Positions 32,001 to 43,067 are shown, numbered from the stretch's first letter. The stretch: 64,000 nt of DNA from Bettongia penicillata ogilbyi (GCA_023548195.1 JAJHZJ010000799.1:3052082-3116081); one strand, 5' to 3'. Notes: generated from the letters alone by a model not told the origin. A program made the numbers and translations.

Positions 32001-32177
32001 CTTTGGAAACAGGATAGACTCTGGGTAATTGCTAGCAGCCAGGAATATTTTATCCATTATGTCACCCCTGACTCTGTTTCCTCAGCACTCATCCCAATTT
32101 CTAAATGACTTTTCCCTTTAGCCCTCTTTCATTCACAGGGGGTCACATTTCCGACTTGAGCCTCCAGAGATACCTCA

Positions 32178-32660
32178 GTGGAATCAGTCAGTCGACCAAC
32201 AAATGTTTATTAAATACCAACCTGGAGGTCAATTACTTACTCAGTGTAGTGGAGAGACGATCTTGGGGTCCTATCAGGGGCAATTAAGCCCAGCTCTGAG
32301 AGACTTCTCTCCAGAAGGTTGACCACTGTGTGGTGTTAATTCTTGGCTATGTTAGCTGAGAAAGACCAGGTTTGGAGGGGCTGCAAAATAACCAGCCACA
32401 TTGATGAAATGACCGATGTTTTCAAATGTCTGTGCCTAACCCTGTGGTCCAGCAGTATGGGTTCTGCTTTCACAGGGATTATAGTCTAGCTAGGGAAGAT
32501 GAATCACGCAAAGGTCCACACAAGACAAAACATAATCAAGCGCTAAATTAGATACATTCAGAGGAAAGAAATGTGGGCTGGACAGGTCCATAATGCTTCA
32601 TGAAGGAGGTTGGAAGGATGGTTAGGATTGGGATTGGACACAAGCCTGAGGAGCATCTCT
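32178..32660 (-). repeat. L2 LINE fragments
   Basis: 32178-32230 has the terminal 'accaacaaatgtttattaaatacc'. 32440-32660 has an upstream L2 region ('attatagtctagctagggaag', 'acacaagacaaaacataatc'). Minus strand. Confidence 0.6.
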
Positions 32661-32754
32661 CAGGCAAGGAGGAAGGATACTGGCTCCTTGCCTTGAGGAG
32701 ATGGCCTGGGCAGTGACTAGTGACCCATGACTGGTCAGCAAACTAGAATCTTAG

Positions 32755-32920
32755 TCTTGAGATCATAGGATCGAATTCTCAATCTTGAAGCCATGTCAGA
32801 AGGAAAGAAGAGGAATTGAGGCCCAGGGAGGTTTGGCCTAAGGTTACCTGGGCATTAAGAGGGATCTGAGCCTAGGCTGTCTGACCTAAGAGCCAGTGCT
32901 TATTCCAAACCAGGCCTTCC
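32755..32920 (-). repeat. MIR fragment
   Basis: Minus strand: 'gatcataggatcgaattctc', 'gaattgaggcccagggagg', 'cctaaggttacctgggcat'. Confidence 0.65.
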
Positions 32921-32939
32921 TCTGTAGAATGAAGGACTG

Positions 32940-33125
32940 AATAAAGCATTGATTAAACCCTTGCTGTGTACAAAGATTATTTTAAAAAATTGTACTATGA
33001 ATGGAAATGCTTATTTTAGTCCATGAATTAAAAATAAAATAAATAAAAAAAATCTGAAAAATGCTGAATGCTAGGGCTAGAAAAGTAAGACAGTCTCTGC
33101 TGTCAAGAAGTTCACGTTCAGACAA
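32940..33125 (-). repeat. L2 LINE fragment
   Basis: 'aataaagcattgattaaacccttgc' and 'gacagtctctgctgtcaagaag', the complement of the L2 3' region, with an A-rich patch at 33026-33060. Confidence 0.6.
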
Positions 33126-33139
33126 CACAGAGGCAAGGT

Positions 33140-33396
33140 GTATGTAGCTTTAGGTGGTGCAGTGGTTAGAGCACCAGGCCTGCCATCAGGAAGATTAATC
33201 TTTCTGACTTCAAATCAAGCATCGGACACTGGCTAGCTGTGTGACCCTGGGCAAGTCATTTCACCCTGTTTGCCTCAGATTCCTCATCTGTAAAATGAAC
33301 TGGAGAAGGAAATGACCAACCACTCCAGTATCTTTGCCAAGAAAGCCCCAAATGAGGTCACAATGAGTTGGACATGACTAAACAAAAACAATAAGA
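33140..33396 (+). repeat. RTE-tailed tRNA-SINE, near full length
   Basis: Head 'taggtggtgcagtggttagagc', 'agctgtgtgaccctgggc', 'aactggagaaggaaatgacc', tail 'gccaagaaagccccaaatgag'. No clear target-site duplication. Confidence 0.88.
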
Positions 33397-33409
33397 AATG
33401 TGTTTTTTG

Positions 33410-33500
33410 AACAGTGTGTGACTTTTGCCTTCCCTAGGCCTCAATTTATCCATCTGTAAAATGGGGATTCTGTGACATCCCTCTGAAGGATTATATCTTG
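33410..33500 (+). repeat. MIR fragment
   Basis: 'cctaggcctcaatttatccatc' and 'tgtaaaatggggattctg'. Confidence 0.65.
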
Positions 33501-33964
33501 CAAGGTGGTGGGGCTAACAGGACTGCCTGCTTACTCACAGAAGCTTTTATTCCAATCTGAGGATGTTGTCTTCCACGTTAGTTTATACGGAATTTACATG
33601 CTCTTTTGATGTCAGAGTGCTCAAAAGTCCCTAGGGGTTTGCCCTTTTTTCTCTGCTGAGTCTGATTGTGATTGGTTCAGCTTGAGGGAAAACAAAACAA
33701 AACCCCAAAGCAACAACCTAAACTCTGGGTTGAGCCTCCTTTTTACCCTGGGACCTTCAGTTTAATTTGGGAAGTTCTAGGTTGAGAAGAACAAACTTCA
33801 TTTTCAGTCCAGCTGCTGAAGAATTTTCTTCCCTCCCTCCTCATCCTTAGGGATCCCTGGCTCCTTTCATTCATCCATGAAGGATTCCCGTGCTCCTCAC
33901 CAGTGCCTACAGAAAGGAAATGTCACTAGAAGGATTGTAAATGGACAGATTGAGATTCTAGTCT
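33501..33964. other. Unique stretch, no call
   Basis: No repeat, exon or frame of note. Confidence 0.4.
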
Positions 33965-34258
33965 GACTGTAGTCAGCTAGTATTTATTAAATGTCTACTA
34001 TGTGCCAAGCACTGTGCTTAGCAAGTCACTTTGGCAAGCAGTTTCATCTGAGAGAGTAGCAATTCCCACACTAAGCAAGATTGGACTAGATGAGCTCCCT
34101 TCCAACTGCAGCATTCTTTGTGCCATGCTCCTAGGATCATAACTCTAGAGTCGGAAGATCAGTCCTCTTATTTTACAAATGGAGAAATTGAGGCTGAGAG
34201 GAGTTAAATTGCCTTGTCCCACAAGTCATGGGACAAGAGTCAGGACTTGAACACAGGG
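33965..34258 (-). repeat. L2 end, L3-tail piece, and MIR
   Basis: 33965-34030: 'tagtatttattaaatgtctac' and 'gtgccaagcactgtgc' (minus L2). 34080-34125: 'ggactagatgagctcccttcc', on the plus strand. 34128-34258: a minus-strand MIR cut by the SINE that follows. Confidence 0.65.
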
Positions 34259-34272
34259 CCTCTAACTTAGAA

Positions 34273-34499
34273 GGAAGCTAGGTGGTGGAGTGGATTGAGT
34301 TCTGGGCTTGGAGTTAGGAAGACCCATCTTTCTGAGTTCAAATCTGAGAATCCCATGGCTGGCATGACCCTGGGCAAGTCACTTAACCCTATTTGCCTCA
34401 GTTTCCTTATCTGTAAGATGACCTGGAAAATCATTCTTGTACCTTAGCCAAGAAAAATCCAAATGGGGTCATGGAGAGTCAGACACAACTGAACAACGA
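34273..34499 (+). repeat. RTE-tailed tRNA-SINE inserted in a MIR
   Basis: Head 'ggaagctaggtggtggagtgg', 'gagttcaaatctg', tail 'agccaagaaaaatccaaatgg' to 'aactgaacaacga'. Flanked by CCTCTAACTTAGA (34259-34271) and CCTCTAATTTAAA (34500-34512), with two mismatches. Confidence 0.85.
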
Positions 34500-34512
34500 C
34501 CTCTAATTTAAA

Positions 34513-35419
34513 CAGTTTGTGCCTTTTCCAATATTCTACAGTCTGTTACTATTCTCTGTATATTCTGTAACTCTTGCCTATTTACCTCAATCAGACCCTT
34601 CCCTTGAGCCCTGACAGTGAACTTCACCTTGAGCTGACCTATTCTCTCCTCTCTCCCCACTCCCCACCTCTCTCTCCCTCTCCCTCTCCCTCTCCCTCTC
34701 CCTCTGGCAGGAAGTTGCACTGATTAGGTTCCTAATCACAGGCAGACTCCCAGCAAAAGACAGGCCTTCATGAGCTGAGGGTTGCCAAGGGACCAGAGAA
34801 GAGATGGTCAAGCAGAGATGGGTTCTTCCCCATTTGGGGTGTGGGTGTGGGCGGTGGTGGGGTATGTGACTCAGTTTAGGGGAAGTAGATGTTGCTGGGT
34901 GGGAATATTTAGTGGGTACTCTGTTGGCATCCATCCATGGATGTGGGCAGTGAGATGGGGGCAAGGAAGGGTGTTGGCTGATTATGGTAAGGGGTAGGGC
35001 TCATGAAACTGACTTTGGAGAGAACACACCGCAGAGACGGCACCATCATCAACTTTGATGGGATCAGGGGCCATTGCTCTTAGTCACCTCCCATCCTATG
35101 AGCCCAAGTCATGGGGCACAATGATTCATAGCAGGGTCTGATGTAGCACAAACCGGTGAACCCCAGAGTCCTGAATTCATGTGGCCTTCAATGCCTTTAC
35201 AACCTCAGGTAGATCTTTCTCTCCCAATCCCTCAGATTTCTGCCCTAATCTCCCCAAATTCCTCAGGATAAGAAACCTGCCTCCTAGAGAATCAGTAAGG
35301 CCCTATCCCTCTGCCTGTCTTGAGGCCCAGACTAGATAAAAAAGGAAAGACAGACAGATGACAGTTTTTGGGGTGTACTCCAGTTCTAACTGTTGGAGAA
35401 GACATGAGAGACTCTTTTT
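34513..35419. other. Mostly unique, with a (CCCTCT)n tract
   Basis: CCCTCT hexamers at about 34663-34706. Overlapping Arg/Gly and Arg/Glu minus frames come from the tract. No gene. Confidence 0.5.
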
Positions 35420-35550
35420 CTTAGTCAACAAGCATTTATTAAGTTGCTGTGTTCTAGACTATGTGCTAAGCACTGGACATACAAAGAATGATTCACATTC
35501 TAATAGAGGAGACTCTTGCCAACTACTATGTACAGACAAGGAAAGCCATC
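35420..35550 (-). repeat. L2 LINE 3' end
   Basis: 'caacaagcatttattaagttgc', 'gtgctaagcactggacatac', 'attctaatagaggagac'. Confidence 0.75.
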
Positions 35551-35594
35551 CTTGTTGGGAGGGTATCCAGCTTGAAACAGGTAGTTAAGAGATG

Positions 35595-35808
35595 GTGTCA
35601 TAACGTATAGGAAAGAGGGCTGGACTTAGTGTCTGACAGACCTGGGTCTAAATCTGAGCTCGCACACTGACCCTGGGCTTGTCATTTCACCTGTTTCCTT
35701 CCTGTAAGATGGAGATAATGAGATATGTTCTACCAATCTTATATGGTTGTTTTGAAGAAAATGCTTTGTAGACTTTAAAGTGCTATATACATGTGATTTG
35801 TTATCTAT
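35595..35808 (+). repeat. MIR-type SINE
   Basis: 'gggctggacttagtgtctgac', 'gacctgggtctaaatctgag', 'atggttgttttgaagaaaatg', 'ttaaagtgctatatacatg'. Confidence 0.8.
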
Positions 35809-36024
35809 GGATATTTACTAACCATCTACTAGGTATGTAATACTTTGGGAGGGTCTTAGTACCTGGGAAGGTCTTAGTACCTGGAAGAGGTCTTAGGACT
35901 AGTAAATTGGATTTAAGTGAGGTGAGCTATGCAAAGTCACTAGTTTCACTTTCTCTTCCAGAGACTTCTGGATCCAGTGATCAGATGTAGATCAGGATGA
36001 CTGGAAATCCCCCTCCCCTCATTC

Positions 36025-36191
36025 TGTATTAAGAGAAAGAGTAAAAGAGTTATCCTGGGGATGCCACCAAGCTGAGGCTAGTGTAAGGGGGAAACTCCTG
36101 ATAGCAAATGGTGAAAGACCCTCCTTCAGGCTAAAGGAATCTGGGGAAATCTCTTTGCCTGGACAGCTCTCTGAAACCTCTTCTCTGAGAC
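36025..36191 (-). repeat. Unclassified repeat X, copy 1
   Basis: The complement aligns with copy 2 at 37558-37720 over most of its length (shared: 'tttccccagattcctttagc', 'ctgaaggagggtctttca', 'tagcctcagcttggtggcat'). I do not recognise the family. Confidence 0.75.
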
Positions 36192-36202
36192 ACCTCCAGT
36201 AA

Positions 36203-36305
36203 AATAGTTAAGAGGTTAAGTGACTTGCGCAGGGTCATATAGTTAATAAGTGTCTTGAGATTGGATTTGCACTTAGATCTTGGCTTCAAATCCAGTATCT
36301 CCTAA
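36203..36305 (-). repeat. MIR fragment
   Basis: 'agttaagaggttaagtgac', 'gcgcagggtcatatagttaa', 'cttcaaatccagtatc'. Confidence 0.7.
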
Positions 36306-36351
36306 GGGCTGAGAGAAAGAAAATCCCTACTCTCAAAGAATGGACAGTACC

Positions 36352-36582
36352 GGATTCTTGATTTTTTTTTTTTTGGTCATGGACTGCCCTTTTGACAATC
36401 TGGTATAACCTATGACCCTTTCTCAGAATAACATTTTTAAATAATTGAAGGAAATGCTACATTTCAGTTAATGGTCAGTGAAAATAACGATGTAATGTTT
36501 TTCCCATTCAACAAGTTTATGGACTCTGAAATCTATTTGCAGAGGCCTTGAGAGTCTGAGGATGCTAGGTTAACAACCCCTG
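36352..36582 (+). repeat. TTCTTAACC-family short element
   Basis: Left 'gattcttgattttttt', 'gacaatctggtataaccta', 'aaggaaatgctacatttcag', right AGGTTAACAACCCCTGG. 'ggaaatgctac' subtype. Confidence 0.75.
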
Positions 36583-36599
36583 GAGCGTTGAATTCCGCC

Positions 36600-36700
36600 A
36601 GGTATTGTCTTTTGTTTTCCTTTGTGTTCTTAGTACTTAGCTTTGTACCTGGCATATAGTGAGTGCTTAATAAATGTTTTTTGATTGGCTGACAATGCCT
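36600..36700 (+). repeat. L2 LINE 3' end
   Basis: 'tgtacctggcatatagtgagtgc' and 'ttaataaatgttttttgattgg'. Confidence 0.8.
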
Positions 36701-36714
36701 ATAAAGCCTGGTGG

Positions 36715-36907
36715 GATAATAACAGCTTTAAGGTTTGCATAGCACTTTCCTTTTTTATTTCCTTGATCTTCACGACCAGGTAGGTCTTATCATTCCCATT
36801 TTACAGATGAGGAAACAGAGGGTTTGCCTGTGCGTCCCCCAAATCATAAATGGTAGGATTTGAATTGAGGACTTCCTGACTCCAGTCTATCTGCTTACTA
36901 TACTACC
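36715..36907 (-). repeat. MIR-type SINE
   Basis: 'agctttaaggtttgcatagcac', 'attcccattttacagatgagg', 'atttgaattgaggacttcctgac'. Confidence 0.85.
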
Positions 36908-37444
36908 TCAATGATCTCCCTTGGCCATCCTGGGTAGTCTGTAAGCCTATGGTTATGACAGCCTTTGAGGCTGTCATCAGAGGGAGGCCAGGGTACTGCT
37001 CCCAATGCTTGCTCCAAGTGTGGCTGAGCCATGCATGGCCGAAAGGTGGAGGAGAAGGGGGAGACAGAAGAGATTTGGAAAGAATTTGTCAGGGGTGGAT
37101 GAGCTGCTTTAGTCCTTGTTGCCTCTGAAGCTGGTGCAGTTCTGCTTGCCAAGTCAAGCGTGGGAGGAGAGGCAGGGCCCCCGCCAAAAGCTGGATTCCA
37201 GGGTTGAAGCTGAGGGAGGGCAGGGAGGTGAAGGAGGGGTGGGAAAAAGGGGGAGCTCCAAAGGAAGAGGAGGAGAAGGGAAGGATTGTCTGTAGTTGCC
37301 ATCTGGGATCCCAAGAATCCCCTCCCTCCCCGGGCGCCTCCTTCTTTTTCCTTTCCCGCAGAGCTGTACTGGCTTTTCACGTCTTTAGATGTCCTCTAGT
37401 CCAAAGAGGACCACATCAGATGCCCACTTGTCTGCTCGGTTCAA
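36908..37444. other. Unique GC-rich stretch
   Basis: Holds most of a 160-codon minus-strand frame (36898-37380) that begins inside a MIR and is rich in Ser, Pro and Leu with no domain. An acceptor-like 'tttcctttcccgcag' sits near 37360. No gene is called. Confidence 0.4.
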
Positions 37445-37555
37445 TAATCTGATTAAGTTCCTATCATGGATTTAGGCACCACACTGGGTGCTTGGGATAC
37501 AGAGAAAGCCAATGGTCAAAGAAGAGGCTGTCCCCAGAAGGCCTGCATTTTACTG
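37445..37555 (-). repeat. L2 LINE 3' end
   Basis: 'accacactgggtgcttggg', 'atacagagaaagccaatgg', 'ctgtccccagaaggcctgc'. Abuts repeat X. Confidence 0.65.
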
Positions 37556-37557
37556 AA

Positions 37558-37893
37558 GGTCTCTCAGAGAAGATGTTTCAGAGAGCTATCCTGGGAAAGA
37601 AATTTCCCCAGATTCCTTTAGCCTGAAGGAGGGTCTTTCATCACCTGCAATCGCTAGCCTCAGCTTGGTGGCATCCTCAGCATGCCTCCTTCACTTTTTC
37701 TCTTGGTGCAGAATTGGGGGGCCATCTCCAGTCATCCAGACTGATATGTGGCCACTGGACCCAGATGACTCTGGAGGAGAAAGTGAGGCTGTGACTTTAC
37801 ACATCCCTCCCTCACTTCAATCCACTTCATTAACAAATCATGGTATCACCTTCCTGATGTCATGGTCTTCTTCGAGAACGAAGGGCAAACAAC
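37558..37893 (+). repeat. Unclassified repeat X, copy 2 (longest)
   Basis: About 335 bp. The 5' half matches copy 1. The 3' half ('ggccatctccagtcatcc', 'gactctggaggagaaagtg', 'gatgtcatggtcttcttcg', 'gaacgaagggcaaacaacc') matches copy 3 at 42380-42560. The plus frame through it is not a gene. Confidence 0.8.
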
Positions 37894-38004
37894 CACGTGG
37901 TGCAGTGTTGAGAAGATAGGTACATGGATTTTCAGACTAGAATAGGATAGATTTCAGGAAGTGAATTTGGATGAGGGAGAAATGACATCTTTGATTTCAC
38001 TAAC

Positions 38005-38126
38005 CTCGAACTGAAATATGTTATTTTCTTTGATTATGAATTTTTAGAAAATTCTGGAAAGGGGTCTATCGGCTTCACAGATGCACAGAAGGGATTTAGG
38101 ACACGCAAAAAGGTTAAGAACTATGC
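38005..38126 (-). repeat. TTCTTAACC-family element (partial)
   Basis: Complement of the left half: 'ggggtctatcggcttcacag' and AAAGGTTAAGAAC at the outer end. Confidence 0.65.
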
Positions 38127-39684
38127 TGTAGAAGGCACAAGCCCTACCTCTTCTCCGCTTAAGACTGTGTGAAAGGAAAGGGTGAGGGGCTGCAATAGGA
38201 GGGGAGGCATGGCCTCCCAGATCCTAAGTGTTGACTGGGGCTGGGAGGATGAAGGAGGCTCTTTGGAGGGAATGGGGGTGAGTGAAGGGAGATCTTTCAA
38301 AACAAGATTCATCTCTGTTGTGCATGGGCTGGTGGAGAAACCTTCCAGTTTGGAGGCAGGCAGATGAGCAGTTGGGTGACTTCTAGTCTCAATATTGCAA
38401 GCAGCTCAGGGAGCATTCAGAACAGAGCAGAGACAAAGAGCTGCCCGGGTGAGACCCTAATCAGGAAAAGCTGGAGGGTCAGACTCTTCCCAGGTTTTAA
38501 TCCTAGTGACTCAGAGGTGGTGGGCTGGGAGGATTTTTGACTCCAGAGAACAAGGAAGAGCATGTGATCATTCCCACTTCCCCTCATCTCCACTCCAACC
38601 CTTTCATAAGGAGTGGTGAAGATGAGGAGAGGAAAGAAAGGGCTGAGGAAGCCAGTGGCAGACTTTGAATGATGAGGCTATATCTGCACGAAGGGCAAGG
38701 GCTGCCTTCCAGGCTGAGCTATGACATCTCAGGCCAGCAGGAAATGCCCATAGGTCCAGGTGGTGAGTCATAGAAACTTGGTTGACCCTTCTCTGCCCTC
38801 CTTGAGGAGTTAGGGGGTAAAACAAGAATAGGGAAGACCTTCATTCACTCCACACCAATAGAGACTTGGGCTTAGAGTCCCCTTACCATCGCCTTGGACA
38901 CAGCCCCATTTCCACCGGTTTCATACCCCCATCCCAGAGTGCGCAATAGACCTCAATAATGTTCTTCACTCAAGGAGGAAGCAGGACTCAAAAAGTTCAA
39001 AATTTCCAATTTTTTTTAACCCTTGATTTTCACTTGAGGATATCCCTGTTTTTAAATTTGCTTTTTGACTCCCCTGGATCCCTCTTCCCTGGACTGGTTT
39101 CTCCCTTTCCACATATAGTCTTGCAGTGAACAGTTCTCTGTTAGGAACAATCTTCTCTGACTATTCACTTTGGCTACTGTTCCCAGGCCCCTTCCTCTCC
39201 CTCCTCCTCATTTCTTAATCCCCTAAACCCCATTCCTTACTTTTCCCAGTCACTCATCTGCCTAGTTAGTCCTTGCCCCTCCCTTCTGAATCTCTCCCCA
39301 ACCTCTCAGAAATGATAGAAGGACCCCAGGGGGCCCCCAGCGTGTCCTAATTCACTTGCGCTATGTCTCACAGGATATGAACAACATGCATAGGTATTTC
39401 AGTGCATAAGCCCTGAGGTGGACGTATTCCAGGGGCAAGTGTTCCTTTGTCCCCGCCCTCCTCCCTCACCTCTCCTGTTGTCTGCCCCCCTGACCCCTAT
39501 CCAGATTTATTGAAAACACAAGCCCACTTCCCCTTCTCACTTCCAGAGAAGGGCTTTAGCTATTAGTGGTGCAAGTTAGGAAGGAAAATCATATCCTTGT
39601 GAGTGTAGGCATGGGTGTAGGAGGGCTCAGGTGTCCATGACTGACCAGCTGTTTGGGTGGACGTGAGTTCAGGGCGCATCCGAG
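38127..39684. other. Repeat-poor stretch
   Basis: GC-richer, no repeat family seen. A block at 39340-39440 has low-periodicity, motif-like sequence (ACATGCATAGG, TTCACTTGCGC). The 73-codon and shorter frames have no domain. Confidence 0.45.
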
Positions 39685-40125
39685 AACATAGTGGCAGAGT
39701 AGAAAGAACACTCGTTCGAAGCCACAAGACCTAGGTGCTGAGTCCTGTCTGACTGCCACTTTTTGCTGTGGGACCTTGGACAAGTCACTTCTTGAATTCT
39801 CAGTTTCCTCATCTGTGAGATGGAGGCGGTAATACTTCTACAAGAATCCCCACAGGGTTTTGAGGATCAAATGATATAATGTAAGCAAAACATTTAAAAA
39901 ATATAAACTATGTCTGTTATCTGGGTATTTCAGAGCTTGATTCAGTGGCCAGCTAGATTATTGAACTTTGAGTCAGGAAGGCCTGAGTTCAAATTCTGCC
40001 TCATACACCAGTTCTGTTTGGGTAAGGTAGCTATCTCAGCTTCTTTTTCCTCATCAGTGAAACTGGGAGCTTGAACTCTACAATCCCTACATTCCCTTCC
40101 ATTTTGAAATCTGAGGTCCTGTGAC
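39685..40125 (+). repeat. MIR followed by SINE with L3-like tail
   Basis: 39685-39920: 'gggaccttggacaagtcac', 'ctcagtttcctcatctgtgag', 'cccacagggttttgagg'. 39945-40125: 'gagtcaggaaggcctgagttc' to 'cattcccttccattttg'. Confidence 0.78.
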
Positions 40126-40354
40126 TGGATTGTCCTATGTCAATGGAATTTCTCGGTTTTAAATCTTACCCATGATATTTCTGAATTCACCATGAACCTG
40201 AATCTTCCCCCTGCACTCCTCAATCTTTCATCTTTGTTCTCCCCTCCCTGTCCCAGACCTAGTTTCAGGTTTGGTTTCCTTGAAGTCCTTGGAGAAACAG
40301 GGAGATAGAAGGGAAACTGAGGGGTGGGGCGGGGTGGGTGGGAGGGAGGGAGGG

Positions 40355-40560
40355 ATATGCGTCAGAGGCAGCCAAACAATTCTCCGTGACATATAGGCCT
40401 TCTCTGGCCAGCCGTGCTGGCTGCTGTTCAGATCTCTGCTGCAGGCTAATTGGGAGATGCAGGGCGACTTCCTGAGATAGTTACAGATGTATCTCCGGGA
40501 GCTCCATTGAACTTGGTTGCCATGCCCTCTGCTTCCGGGAGCTCCCATTCCATCCTATGC
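40355..40560. promoter_or_regulatory. Candidate regulatory block with repeated 12-mer
   Basis: Repeat-free. TCCGGGAGCTCC occurs at 40494-40505 and 40534-40545, exactly 40 bp apart. TGCGTCA (40358-40364) is ATF/CRE-like and CTAATTG (40446-40452) is homeodomain-like. Function is inferred. The flanking 40126-40354 and 40561-40656 show nothing I can name. Confidence 0.2.
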
Positions 40561-40656
40561 TTCACCATCAAAGCCAAATTGGGTTTGGGTTTCCTTACCC
40601 TGGGTCCTGATCTTAATTAGACATGCTAATTACTTATACTGTTCCCTTGTTTTCTT

Positions 40657-40775
40657 AGAATCCTAAATGTTAGAGCTGGAAAAGACCTTAGAGGAAAAAT
40701 ATGGGAAAGCTGAGTTCCAGGCTGAAGGTCATACAGGTGATAGAACTCAGGTTTTGAAATCACGCCTCTTTTTTT
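40657..40775 (-). repeat. MIR/L3-tail SINE piece
   Basis: 'aatgttagagctggaaaagacc', 'ttagaggaaaaatatgg', 'ggtcatacaggtgatagaac'. Confidence 0.7.
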
Positions 40776-41044
40776 CTCAGCTCACATCTTTTTCCACTCC
40801 TCCACCCTGCAATTCTAAATGTAATTTAGTCTTTTCTCAATACCCCAGGGTTGTCCTTAGGAGCATTAACTATTATGCCAGGCTCTTGTTGGGCAGTGAT
40901 GTCCTGAGGGGTTATTGAGGTGTGTAGGGCTGTTTATATTACTCTAAATGGCACTAGATCAATGGACCCTTAAATAGGTAGTTTGTCCTGTCTCCTTTCT
41001 CAGGTATTAGCCATCTATGTGTCAATCCAGACCCCAGTCATAGG

Positions 41045-41640
41045 ACTGTAAGATTTAGAGAAAGAAGAGACCCTGTTGGGCCACTCCACTTAATTTTACA
41101 CATGTAGAAATAGCCCAGAGTTTAAATGATTTGTCCGGGGTCACACTGGTTGGAAATAGTAAGGCAGGGATTCAGATGCAACACTTCTGACTCAGCCTAA
41201 ATCCACTCTACCATACTACTTTTCTGGTTCTAGTATTATGCTTTATTTTATGCAGAATTGTTTGGATCAATGCCTTTTCTACCAGGTAAAATGCATGAGC
41301 TTTGTGATAACTATTTGCCATTCAGAATTTTTCCCCTCCTTATCTCCCAGTTCAGGCCTGTCTTCTAGATAAGGTTGCTGGAAGTCTAACCTCTATACTG
41401 TACTATGGACCTCATATATTCTTCTACAAACCTTTCTAGATAACCCAGAGAATTTTAACTATATCTTCATAATTAATCTTACTACATCCCTGGGAGATAG
41501 CTGGAAGAAGCTGGGAATCTTTCCTTTTAACAGAGGGGGAAAGGAAACCTCAGAAATGCTAAGTCCCTTGTCACAGTGATCCTCACAATGAATGAAGAAA
41601 CAGGATTAGGATCACAGGAATTCAGATTCTCTGTCTGGGA
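41045..41640 (-). repeat. Two MIR copies
   Basis: 41045-41225: 'cataggactgtaagatttag', 'ttgtccggggtcacactgg'. 41440-41640: 'cctgggagatagctggaag', 'gtcccttgtcacagtgatc', 'aggaattcagattctctg'. The gap between them is unassigned. Confidence 0.6.
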
Positions 41641-42279
41641 CAGCCTCTTCCATAGTTATCACAGCTTCCAGGGATATGTGTCGGACTGGGTGGACTATCA
41701 CTTTGCCTTTTCCTTCTTGGACTTGGTCTGGTTGGGGAGATATTACCTTTAGGAACTTCTGTAGGCTGCTGAGTTTGGCTTCAGGCCACAGGGAGCTGGT
41801 GATCCTGTCTAGACACTCCTGTTTTAGAACAAATGGGTTCCTCTTCTTCCATCATTGAGTTGGTCTTAAGGTAGACAGCACCCAGGATGTCATGTAATTT
41901 GAACTGGATCTATTCTGATCCCTTCGTTTTTACTAATAAAGGAGAGTAAGGGCAGAGAGGGGAGAGGATTTGGCCAAGGTTATGCTGGAATCCACTTTTG
42001 ACTACTACTTCCCTATCCTTACTATTGATAATCACTGTAAAACAAGGCGGGGTCCAGGAGCCCTTGGCAGGGGCCCCTTGAAGTCCCAGCTTCAGAGTGT
42101 AGTAGGTTTAAGGTTTTGGGAGAGGACAGGGGAAAGGAAAGTAAGGGAAGGGAAAGGAAATGAAAGGGAAAGGGAAAGGGAAAGGAGGCAGTAAAACTCA
42201 GGTTAACTGGGCAACTTTTGGCCATCCAAATTTACTCTTGCTGTTTCCCACCCAGCTTGACGTCTTTGCTTTTCTTGCC
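41641..42279. other. Unique, with (GGGAAA)n patch
   Basis: A purine GGGAAA-type tract lies at 42125-42188. A weak minus MIR trace lies at 41910-41995. The 198-codon frame starting at 42160 runs from the tract into repeat X and is not a gene. Confidence 0.5.
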
Positions 42280-42560
42280 CTTATTAAAGGGGCCATGCCC
42301 GGGCTACTTCTTAAACAGGCCTATTCAATGAATGGGCATTGCCTTACCCTAAGTGAGTACCTTCATCTCTCAGTGCATCCTGGACCATCTCCATATCCTG
42401 TGGAATATCAAGTCAGTGGATTCAGATGGCTCTGGAGGAGAAGTGAAGCTGGTGACCTGCCCAGCCCTGCTTCACTCAAAACAAAGTCAAATGCAAGTTA
42501 TGTCATCATTTCTCTGATGGTATGGACTTCTTCAGCAACAAAAGACAGACACGACGACAA
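42280..42560 (+). repeat. Unclassified repeat X, copy 3
   Basis: 'gcatcctggaccatctcc', 'gatggctctggaggagaag', 'ctgatggtatggacttcttc' match copy 2. It extends further 5' with 'attgccttaccctaagtgag'. Confidence 0.7.
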
Positions 42561-43067
42561 TGACAATTTCCTCATCCTCCTTATTCCCCACCTGCCAACC
42601 TATTGCTGCCTTGATGGTGAATTTCTCTTGGGAGTTCAGTTTTCTATCCTAGAGGGGAGAATTCCATTTTCCCTCTTCTTTGCCTGTTCCAGGGCCCATG
42701 TTGGGAGGGAAGGTCTCAAAATGGAGGGCATTCTAGTCTTTCTGTATTTCAAATAGGTACTACCTACTTGGGCCATAGTTTTATCCGGAAGTAAGTAGAA
42801 GGATGGAATTATCTCTGAGGGTAAAGGAATCGAGAAGGGATCATTGCAGGAAAGGACTGATATACATTTTACTTATTTAGTAAACAGTATGATAGAGTTG
42901 GAGTGTCACCCTCTTCCTTCTTTTTGGAAAGCTCACAACATCATGAGAAGAGACAGGTCCCGTGTGTTCCAGAAGGGGTTTAGGTTAGACACCAGGAAGG
43001 ACTTCTTGACTGTCACCTCAAATATTTAGGCAAGCAAAGATGTACAATGCCCTCCTCTGAAGATCCA
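42561..43067. other. Unique, with weak L3 trace
   Basis: 42920-43030 ('gtttaggttagacaccagg', 'aaggacttcttgactgtc') resembles plus-strand L3. The rest is unassigned. Confidence 0.4.

Noticed and set aside
36898..37380. 160-codon minus-strand frame
   Set aside because: Starts in a MIR, is Ser/Pro/Leu-rich and shows no domain.
42160..42756. 198-codon plus-strand frame
   Set aside because: Runs from a GGGAAA tract into repeat X and then unique DNA; not coding.
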